DNA of 64,000 nucleotides from contig MCGT01000002.1 in assembly GCA_002104935.1 (NCBI GenBank), forward strand, positions 744,001 to 808,000, in the 5' to 3' direction. The first letter of the stretch is position 1. The number at the start of each line of letters is the position of its first letter. Made by a program: the position numbers and the translations under genes. Positions 1 through 7,858 of the stretch are shown here, in pieces. The notes below the pieces were generated by a model. It did not search any database. It was not told the origin of the DNA and saw only the letters and a list, made by a program, of their open reading frames with translations. The DNA is from Hesseltinella vesiculosa (lineage: Eukaryota > Mucoromycota > Mucoromycetes > Mucorales > Cunninghamellaceae).

Positions 1-2839
1 GATCACGCATCAGACCCTTCTTCATCACTTCAAAGTAGGCCATCTGTTCAGCCATGGATTTGCGCATCTTTTCCACATCTTTGTCCTTATCACCAACAAG
101 AGACACTTTGGATTTCTTTTGCGTTTCCAAGGTTGACTAATTAAAAAAAAACCTTGGCTTGAGCAAATGGAGTTTGAAATTCATTGGCGACAGACAAATA
201 CCTGCAATTTGTCATGTGTGATCTTGAGTTCCGCCAAGGTGGTATCCATTTCCTTGTATTGAAGATCCTTTTCTTCGAGCTGGCTACGTAATTCCTGAAT
301 CTCCTTTTGCTGGATTTCCTTTCGGGTGACGAATTCTTGTTCTAGTTTGGTCTGAAGGCATACGTCAAAAGAGTGAGGATCTCGGACGGTTGAAGAAGAC
401 AAACAAAGACTTACCTTGAGTTCGGATATGGTGCGGTGAATTTCTTCTGGCTGATCGTCCAGGGCCACTTCTTCGTCGGCAATAGCCTTTTCCAGCAGCT
501 CTTCGTATTCTACTTCGAGGAGGTTCAGTCGGGTTTCAAGGTTCTGCCGCTTGTCGGTCAGCTCGGTTTTGTCTTTTTGTAAGCTGTCGATCAGCGTTTC
601 TTGTTGTCCCAGTTGCAATTTGTATTGCTGCAGTTGTTTGCGCAGTTGCTGCACTTGGTCCTCCGTCAGCTCAAAGGAGCCTGTATTCAACTGATCCAGC
701 GTCTGTTTGGTTTCTTGTTCCAAAGCCAAAATGTCTTCATCCTAAACGTGGCGGACGAAAGAAGGTAAAGAGGCGAGACGAAAAAAAATTGGGTGATGGG
801 TTTTTACCGATAACACATCGATGCTGGGGGCGACGTTGTCAGCCTCGGTGGCGGGCGAGGCATCTTGTTGGACAGCAGAGGCTTTTTGGGCTTTGAGTTC
901 TTCGATTGTCTTTTTGAATTGTTCAAGTTCGGTGACGAGCTCGGCATTGGCTTCGCGGAGCGAGTCCACATTGATGTCGGATTCCTTGCGGTCGTACGAG
1001 GCCTTTTGGATTTGGAGTTTGACATCGTTCAGTTCCGAGGTGATGGACTGGTTGGTGGTGGCCATGGCTTTTTCGGACTCCTTGAGGGCCTGAAGCTCGG
1101 TCTGGAGCGTTTGGGCGGCCGTGTCCTTGTTAGCAAGCTCGGTTTCCTTTTCAGCCACTTGCTCGGAGAGCTCGGTTTCGCGGCGGAGGAATTCCTCACG
1201 CTCATCCTTTTCCAGGGCAAGGGCGGGGGTGGCTGGCCGGGAGTCGTCGGGCAAGGTAGGGCGGAAGGAGGATGGCGTGGGTGTGCGTGGTGATGGGAGT
1301 GTGCCTTTGCTGGCTTTATCCATGGACGCCCATTGACTATCCAGCACTTCGCCGCCTGCGCGCCAGATCAGCAGTTCATTTTCCAGGGCCTGGATATATT
1401 GCTGGAAAGTGACACTTTCGCCTTTGACGCGCTTGAGCAGTGCTTTGAGTTCGGCGGGAGACAGATCAGCATTGACCTTGGCCTTGTTCTTGATTGTCTT
1501 TGCACGCACACCGAAGCGTAAGGTCGAGATGGTTTCTGGTTCGTTGTAGGAGTTGGGCGAGCAGTTGATGATCAAGGTTGTGCGAGAGTTACCACCAAGG
1601 GACTCTTGCAGGATACGAGTCAACTTGGAATCACGGTAGGGAACATGGTTGGACTAGGATGAAGAGATCAGAAAGTGCGAAGCCTTTTTTTTTGGGGGGG
1701 GGGGCATAAGCTGGTTACCTTTCCATCCGTCAAAGAGTTGATCACCATACCCAGAGCGGTCAAGGACTTGTTGATTTTCTTGGCTTCTTCCAAAGTCTGG
1801 CCCGAGGCACCCGTCTTGCCAACCTTTTCAGAACCTGCCAAATCCACCAGGTACAGCTTGCCGCTCTTTGCCGCGCCAGTGTCCAGGTTCTTTTGCGTGA
1901 TGGTGACCAAAACAATGGAATGACTTCTTGAACTTTCAGCATTCATGCCTATCAAAGGGAGGATCAGGACGAGCGGGAGGGAGAGAAAGGGGATTTACCG
2001 GTGGAAGCGACAACACGATTGTTGTTGCCACTTTTCATTACTTCATAGACTTCTTCTGTGGATGACACATACACCTCTCTCAGACCCTTGACATAGATGC
2101 CTTTGGTCTTGTCTTCATGAATGGGCAGGTTATCAGCCGAAGCTGCAAATTAAAAAAAAAAAAAGGAATGTGTAAGGCGATGAAAAAGGAGGCAGTTTGA
2201 TAGAGAAGTGACTTACGGTTCAACAAATCGCGCACCTTTTCCATGTAGATTTCAAGGTAGGAGACTCTGACGGTGAATTCCAAATTGGCAGGCGCCTGCA
2301 TAATACTGTCAAAAATTTGCTCGACAATACGAGGAATAATGCCCTTCGCTTTGTCATCGTCAATATCAGACCCCTATGGCAAATGGCAATAATAAAAAAA
2401 AAAGGTCAGTGGTAAGTCTGTCACGGTCATGCATGTTACCATCATGGTATACGTCTTGCCACTGCCACTTTGGCCGTAACAAAAGATGGTGCCATTGTAA
2501 CCAGACAGAATATCTAGAAGAAAAAGACATCAACGGGCCTGATGTAAGGCGTGCAAAGGCACTCACCGAGAACAGTTGGCTTGATAGAATATTCAAACAC
2601 ATCCTTTTGAAGCGTGTCCATCCCAAACACTTTGTCGTAAGCAAATGTTTGCTGTGCTTCTTTGCCCTAGAATGCCAAAATATATGAGGATGGCATCTAG
2701 ATGGAGCGTACTGGCTTACATTGATCACGACCGATGTTCCATCCTCTAGCACATTGACGATGGGGACCCCACCTTCAGCAATTTCGGTTTTGTTGGAAGG
2801 TCGAAAACGACAAACAACGCGGATATTGTTGCCAGACAT
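1..2839 (-). CDS. Conventional kinesin heavy chain (kinesin-1), 3' end beyond window
   Basis: Plus-end-directed microtubule motor that carries vesicles and other cargo in hyphae. The start at 2839 gives [16 protein letters not shown], the usual kinesin-1 beginning. Conserved exons follow in order leftwards: P-loop [11 protein letters not shown] near 2460-2500, switch I with SSRSHSI near 1915-1950, switch II DLAGSEK near 1835, the [12 protein letters not shown] helix near 1590-1625, then the neck. After about residue 330 comes a Ser/Pro/Thr-rich hinge (about 1200-1300) and heptad-rich coiled-coil stalk to the window edge; the last exon seen (1-136) is still stalk. At least eight short introns interrupt it. 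The P-loop reads GQSGSGKT, whereas I recall GQTGAGKS or GQTGSGKT in most fungal kinesin-1. The autoinhibitory tail is not in the window, so completeness cannot be judged. Family call is secure. Confidence 0.95.
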
Positions 2840-4157
2840 CTAACAAAAGAGTAATCAACTTTTATTTAATGTACACTCTTTTAGCCCACACATTATGGCT
2901 CTCACGTTTTTTTTTTTTTTTTTCAAATCATCACTCACGTTCACCAAGAAAAAAAGTTACAGGGGAAAAAGGCACACAAAAAAAAGGGGGGGGAGAAGAG
3001 CCTTGCCTTTTTTATTTTTGCGGAGCTGATTTTGACGAAGCTTTTTTGAAAGAGGTTTGACACGGGGCATGCACGACAAAAGAGACTTTTTTTTTGCGCT
3101 TTTACCAAAACTATGTTCCAGTAACGACAAGGTTTATAGCAATGATCACGAATTTCAAATGACAAGTCGGTGACAAAAAGTGCCCGTTTCATGGTGGTAT
3201 GCCGGAGGCACACCCGACGCTTCAGCTGAAGAACCACTTCCACATAGAAATGCTGTTTATTGAGGTCGCATGAGTTCCAAACCTTACTTGCAGCCTCATG
3301 CACGTCCTCCAAAGAAACAACGACACTTTATTCAGCACCCAAAGCGAGCGAGCCTGGGTCAAACAGCCGTGTGCTTGGGTTTGGCCGACACGTGACCCAC
3401 CAGGACTGTCAACTTTTTCCTGGAGGTGGCTGGTGAAACCAACTCACTTTTGGCGTGCATGATGAAAAAGAGGGAGCACTTTGATGCCTACCTAAGGCTC
3501 GCTTTATTGCCTATGTCCGCTCAATAAAAATAAGCCAAACACCAAGACCATGACTTGGGTTGCGGTGAGCATCAAAGCCATTGCCAAAAAGCCGAGGGTG
3601 AGAAAGCCAGTTTAGATGGGCAAGCTCATAACGTATCTAATCCCTATTACATAGAAACAACTGGCTTTCTGACCAACTCATTCCTTTCCAGCGCCCATGT
3701 CAATAGCCACCCGTGCAGGTGAGGCCGCCCAAAAGCCATTGGTGATTCAAGAAATGAGAATTGAAACGACGCTGTAGGCAGTTGCCGCTCGGTTGGGTTC
3801 GGACGGCATCCCTAGGCGTAGTGGATGGATTTCGAAAAAACCACCGTTCAAAAAAGAGCATCGAAACTTTCCACTTTCTTGCGCCTGCGTATGGTTGCTC
3901 GTAAACAAAACGATAGGTCCAGTGTTGCACACCTTGGTTTCATCTAAGAATCAATCGGGAAAAAGATGTGACTAATAGTTATACACGCGAGATTTGATTG
4001 GTGCGATTTGGTATCCGCCTCCCGTTGGTCCCATCGTATTTTAACCCCCAAAATTTTTTTTTCTTCCTCACTTCTTTTTTTCTTCTTATCTTTCGATAGT
4101 TTATCGTCTCGCTCTACGCTTTTTTTCTTTCATTGTTACATCCTTGAAATTTTTCTT
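2840..4157. other. Intergenic region between kinesin and CPS small subunit
   Basis: This is the divergent promoter region of two unrelated genes. It holds several A and T homopolymers (for example 2909-2923) and a long pyrimidine-rich stretch at about 4051-4140 that looks like the transcription start zone of the CPS gene. Small open frames here (such as 2941-3312 on the minus strand) show no family features, and I do not call a gene. Confidence 0.6.
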
Positions 4158-4165
4158 TGACGTCA
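4158..4165 (+). promoter_or_regulatory. Perfect CRE-like palindrome TGACGTCA upstream of the uORF
   Basis: An exact TGACGTCA sits 13 bp before the uORF start codon. bZIP factors of the ATF/CREB class, and Gcn4/CPC1-type regulators of amino-acid genes in fungi, can bind this or the related TGACTCA. It lies just downstream of a pyrimidine-rich tract, so it may be inside the transcribed leader, which would weaken a promoter role. An 8-bp match can occur by chance. Confidence 0.35.
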
Positions 4166-4177
4166 AGTCATTACTTT

Positions 4178-4318
4178 ATGTATATTCACGCCTTTGAAAA
4201 GTGCTCAGCCGATTATATTTGCGATCAAAGTATGCTTTGAACAAACATTCGTTCTCGCCAGGTTTCTAACCATGCCTTTTTTCACGCTGTAGTCTGGAAA
4301 TCCTCTGGTAGTTTTTAA
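4178..4318 (+). CDS. Spliced leader uORF encoding an arginine attenuator-like peptide
   Basis: Exon 1 is 4178-4229 and exon 2 is 4293-4318. The 63-nt intron has donor GTATGC, branch TTCTAAC at 4264-4270 and acceptor TGTAG. The spliced reading is 25 codons: MYIHAFEKCSAD, then YICDQIWKSSGSF, then TAA. In Neurospora arg-2 and yeast CPA1 a leader peptide with core DY(L/I)SDH(L/I)W stalls ribosomes when arginine is high and so represses the small subunit. Here Ser10, Asp12, Tyr13, Ile14, Asp16, Ile18 and Trp19 fall in the same register as the Neurospora peptide, and length equals the 25 residues of the yeast peptide. The main start codon lies 83 nt downstream of the uORF stop. Too short for ordinary gene finding. 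The role in arginine attenuation is inferred from motif and position. Confidence 0.85.
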
Positions 4319-4401
4319 ATCTCTTTTGCCCCATCTCGTTTAGTATCCCTTTTTTATTTTATTTTTAACTTAGTTTCTCTCCCCTGCCTATTATTTTTAT
4401 T

Positions 4402-5640
4402 ATGAACTCCATCTTCAAAGCCGTCCAAGTCCTCAAGACTCCCTCTGCCGCTCTCATGCGTCGTGGCTTTGCCACGCATACCTCCGGTCTTGCCCCTGCA
4501 GCCCTCAAGCTGAAAACCGGTCAATCCTTCAAGGGTCAATCATTCGGCGCTGACCAATCATCCTTTGGCGAAGCTGTCTTCACCACCTCCCTCGTTGGCT
4601 ATCCCGAATCCATGACAGACCCTTCCTACACCGGCCAAATCCTCGTCTTCACCCAACCTTTGATTGGCAACTACGGTGTGCCTGGTCAAACGCTCGATGA
4701 ATTTGGCTTGTCCAAGTACTTTGAATCGGACAAGATCCAAGTGCAAGGAATTGTGGTCAACGACTATGCAACCCACTACTCCCATTGGACCGCCGTCGAG
4801 TCCCTCGGTCAATGGTGCCAACGCCAAAACATCCCTGCCATCACAGGTGTCGATACTCGTGCTCTGACACAATTGCTTCGTGACCAAGGCTCCACCTTGG
4901 CTCAATTGGCTGTCGGTGCCGATGCTGCCGAATCCGCCAAATTGTCCTTCCCTGACCCCAATGCTGAAAACCTCGTAGCCAAGGTCTCCACCAAAGTGCC
5001 CTTGCATTTCAACCCCGAAGGCGATGTCAAGATTGCCGTCATTGACTGTGGCGTCAAGCAAAACATCCTTCGCTGTCTGACCAAGCGTGGCGCCAATGTC
5101 ACTGTGCTGCCTTGGAACTATGACATCAACAAGGTCAAGGACCAATTCGATGGTCTCTTCATTTCCAACGGCCCCGGCTCGCCCTCCACCTGTACCGAAA
5201 CTGTCCAACACTTGCGCACTGCCATTGACACCTGGAACAAGCCCATCTTCGGCATCTGCATGGGCAACCTGCTGCTCGGTATGGCTGCCGGCCTGGATGT
5301 TTATAAATTACCCTTTGGCAACCGCGGCCACAATCAACCTGCTTTGAACGTCGACACTGGTCTGTGCTATATCACCTCGCAAAACCACGGTTATGCTCTC
5401 CAAGACGAAGCCATGCCTACCGGCTGGAAGAAACTCTTCGTCAATGCCAACGACGGCTCCAATGAAGGCATCCAGCACGAATCCAAGCCTATCTTCTCCG
5501 TGCAATTCCACCCTGAAGCCAAGGGCGGCCCTCAAGATACCGAGTATCTTTTTGACCAATTCTTGGAACAGGTGCGGGCCATCAAGTCCGTTTCCTTCCA
5601 ACCCGCCATCGAAGCCCAACAAGCCTCCGCTTATGCTTAA
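4402..5640 (+). CDS. CPA1: Carbamoyl-phosphate synthase, arginine-specific small (glutaminase) subunit, mitochondrial
   Basis: Hydrolyses glutamine and channels ammonia to the large subunit for carbamoyl phosphate in arginine synthesis. Single exon, 412 residues. Residues 1 to about 30 are basic and hydroxylated (RRGFATHTSG), a likely mitochondrial presequence. The CPSase small-subunit N domain follows (about 35-175), then a class-I glutamine amidotransferase domain. The nucleophile Cys is in FGICMGN, and the His-Glu pair in QFHPEA, so the triad is present; SQNHGYA and NRGHNQP are also family motifs. The residues after the Cys are GNL rather than the GHQ typical of active glutaminases; human CPS1, which lacks the Cys, also has GNL (from memory). 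Control by the upstream uORF is expected. A poly(A) signal candidate is at 5759. Confidence 0.96.
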   Translation: MNSIFKAVQVLKTPSAALMRRGFATHTSGLAPAALKLKTGQSFKGQSFGADQSSFGEAVFTTSLVGYPESMTDPSYTGQILVFTQPLIGNYGVPGQTLDEFGLSKYFESDKIQVQGIVVNDYATHYSHWTAVESLGQWCQRQNIPAITGVDTRALTQLLRDQGSTLAQLAVGADAAESAKLSFPDPNAENLVAKVSTKVPLHFNPEGDVKIAVIDCGVKQNILRCLTKRGANVTVLPWNYDINKVKDQFDGLFISNGPGSPSTCTETVQHLRTAIDTWNKPIFGICMGNLLLGMAAGLDVYKLPFGNRGHNQPALNVDTGLCYITSQNHGYALQDEAMPTGWKKLFVNANDGSNEGIQHESKPIFSVQFHPEAKGGPQDTEYLFDQFLEQVRAIKSVSFQPAIEAQQASAYA

Positions 5641-5758
5641 TCACCATCTCCCCTACCAGAGGATTTCCATATTTTTGATCGCAACTCCCATCGCTCTATC
5701 TACCGTTTTTCCTTTCTCGTCTATTTACCATTTGTGCATATCTCTTTTTGTTTGAAAA

Positions 5759-5764
5759 AATAAA
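5759..5764 (+). terminator. Candidate polyadenylation signal AATAAA for the CPS small subunit
   Basis: A canonical AATAAA lies 119 bp after the stop codon in AT-rich sequence with T-runs on both sides. Only the hexamer supports it. Confidence 0.45.
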
Positions 5765-6077
5765 CCTTCTCATTTTTTTGCTTTGCAAAATGATCTCAAT
5801 ACAGTCAGATTGGAGAAATTCACGCATTGCAGTAAAATCTATCCTATTTACGTGATCGTTGCAAACAGATGTGTATGTTATTCAGCGCTCCCCCATTAAA
5901 TTTTCAGCGGTTGCGTCTCTTTTTACTGTACAAGCATTGAGTGACCCATTTAGGCCAAACGGAGCAATCACTGACTTGAATTAAGAGTAGTTGATCAGCT
6001 TGCCGTGGGCTTAAATACTTTTCAAGCTACCATGTTTTAGTTTTCATTGTCGCCTCTTTTTTTCTCGTCTGTTCAAC
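5765..6077. other. Intergenic spacer before the F-box-like gene
   Basis: No gene is visible. The last 60 bp are pyrimidine-rich (TCGCCTCTTTTTTTCTCG), as expected for a fungal transcription start zone just before the ATG at 6078. Confidence 0.5.
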
Positions 6078-6644
6078 ATGAGCGAAATCCTTCCCGAAAA
6101 TATTATGGACATGGTGCTCGATCTATGCAAAATGAACGACTTGATCACGTTCAGCTTTACATCAAGACGCTATTTTGACAAAGTTTCTCGCGTGGGCGTC
6201 TGGAATGACATCATGGTGAACAACGGTTTCCCTGCCAGCTTATCTTCGGCCTCGGCAATGGCTCAAGTGATTCATTTACATAATGAAAATGGTCTTTGCG
6301 AGCGTTGCCAGCACTTTGGATCCAAACCGATCACGCCATACACCGGCTCAAAAGGGATTCTTCAGGTGAAGTTTTTCGATGGCAGTGAAAAGCGACTTTG
6401 CCTCGATTGCAGACAAACCTGGAAGCAAATGGAAAATGAGAAGACCATCTACCTCCCAAAGCCATTACCTGCAAAAGAAATTTCTGTGAAGCAGGCTCGA
6501 AAGATCTTGGCGTTCCCTCATGGCCACCCCTATGTCAACAATCCTGTCGCTATGCTTGCTGCTGCCCTCCGTTACCATGGTGGCTACGCTGGTATTGTTG
6601 CTGCTCTCCAGACCAGCGCTTACATGAGATTACATCATGGATAA
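6078..6644 (+). CDS. Hypothetical protein, F-box-like N-terminus with two CxxC zinc-ribbon-like pairs
   Basis: 188 residues, no intron. Residues 1 to about 45 (LPENIMDMVLDLCKMNDL, then FTSRRYFDKVS) resemble an F-box: a Leu-Pro start, an amphipathic helix, and a later aromatic/basic helix. The middle carries CERC (about residue 74) and CLDC (about residue 113), two CxxC pairs about 36 residues apart that could bind one zinc. The C-terminus is Ala/His-rich and ends YMRLHHG. If the F-box is real, the protein would bind Skp1 in an SCF ubiquitin ligase; that is inference. I do not recognise an orthologue. A coherent single frame with its own pyrimidine-rich leader and normal codon use supports a true gene. 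Confidence 0.75.
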   Translation: MSEILPENIMDMVLDLCKMNDLITFSFTSRRYFDKVSRVGVWNDIMVNNGFPASLSSASAMAQVIHLHNENGLCERCQHFGSKPITPYTGSKGILQVKFFDGSEKRLCLDCRQTWKQMENEKTIYLPKPLPAKEISVKQARKILAFPHGHPYVNNPVAMLAAALRYHGGYAGIVAALQTSAYMRLHHG

Positions 6645-7199
6645 ATGTTTTTTTATCAGTCACTCACGGCATCCTTTTAATCGATACAAGGAGGAGGAGG
6701 TGTTTAATTATTTAAGTTTTTTTTAAAAAGAAAACGCTGGTTGCAACAAAATTGCCGACAATCACTATTACTTTAACACAGCCATAGGTCAACCACAATC
6801 CAGATATCAGCGGCTTCTTGATTCGGCCGCAAGACGCGAGTACGTCCACCCTGCTGCAAGAAGGGGTGGTGCAAACCGTCAAAATAATCTAACGAGATTC
6901 CTTGCCGTCAAGGATTCCATTCATGGCATTGTCTCAAACCTAGCTGTCCTTGGACGTCTCCAGAGCTTGGTGTCGGTAGTTCAAAAGAACGTGGTGCGCG
7001 TGTCGCGCCATTATCAAAACGCCTTTTTTTTTTTTTTTTTTTGTTATTAGTTGCATGCGTTTGTCTTCCATTTCGATTTTAAGCGGAAAAAGATAAGCAA
7101 AAAAAAAAAGTGGAGCCAGCAAATTGGTTTGTTTTATTTTTTTTTTCACACCTTTGTTTTGCATTCATCCATCACCGCGTAAGTAGTTTATGTTGTTTG
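6645..7199. other. Gene-free spacer with poly(T) tracts
   Basis: Downstream of the F-box-like gene. Contains poly(T) at about 7024-7042 and 7136-7146 and poly(A) near 7100. No supported coding region or RNA gene. Confidence 0.5.
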
Positions 7200-7770
7200 G
7201 ATGCTCTTCGTGGAGAGATGCTTTGAGTCAGTAGTCCATAGCGATGTAACTCTCTCGATACCAACCCTTTGGAGTCCAATTATCTTGCTTTGGACATATT
7301 CGTCGGGCACTGGGTTCTCCTTGTAGAAGAGCTATTCATATTGACATTTGATGCACTAATTTTTTTTTTTTGTTTTACGCGTGAGGGTTTCTGCACCTTA
7401 ATGAAATTTGATTCTTCGATTTAACAACAAGCCAACCAACCGATATCCCTTGATGCCATTTTATCTTCCTTTGTCCAACGCAGATTTGGACAATCCCTTG
7501 GTTTCGGGGAAATCAAGCCTGATGATGACAGCATTACCAGCCACTCTCTTTGTATTGATACGCTCAAGCTTGCTGTTTTGTCGCGCAACAGCGTCTTGAA
7601 TCGTGGCATCCGATTCTCACATTTCAAGCCAATGGTTAGGAGAGAAAGATCAATAAAGTGTGTTCCGAGTCATTACCATTTTAAAATTTTCGATAGGGTG
7701 TCCATTGGTTTTCCAGGGTGTATTCATAGTCAATGGCCACAGGGCTGCCTCCAATCTTAAAAAAAAAGTG
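7200..7770 (-). pseudogene. Unresolved protein-like patches in several frames (decayed or intron-rich gene)
   Basis: On the minus strand, three patches read like protein but do not join cleanly: IGGSPVAIDYEYTLENQW near 7690-7755 ending in a stop; ATIQDAVARQNSKLERIN then TKRVAGNAVIIRLDF near 7480-7610 also ending in a stop; and KENPVPDEYVQSK with an overlapping shifted-frame NWTPKGWYRESYIAMDY near 7225-7335. A plausible acceptor (ATGAATAG) precedes the third patch. I could not find splice sites that keep one frame through all. It may be a small intron-rich gene, a gene with frameshifts, or chance. It lies downstream of the dynactin stop at 7859 and is not part of dynactin in my reading. No function assigned. 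Confidence 0.3.
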
Positions 7771-7858
7771 TTTATTCATTGTAGTCAGCAATGTGGAAAT
7801 AGAAGCAGTGGGTACTGTTAAAGAGGGAAATCATAATAAGCAGACGCGGATGGCTGGG

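Noticed and set aside
4178..4240. Unspliced 20-codon reading as the true attenuator
   Set aside because: It lacks the conserved Trp; splicing with consensus donor, branch and acceptor restores Ile-Trp-Lys exactly, so the spliced form is preferred.
4558..5211. 217-codon minus-strand open frame
   Set aside because: Antisense shadow of the CPS small-subunit gene.
7421..7858. Extension of dynactin past 7859
   Set aside because: The frame ends CGG TAA after QRIHSVFAR, which resembles the family C-terminus; splicing across it gives a non-natural sequence.
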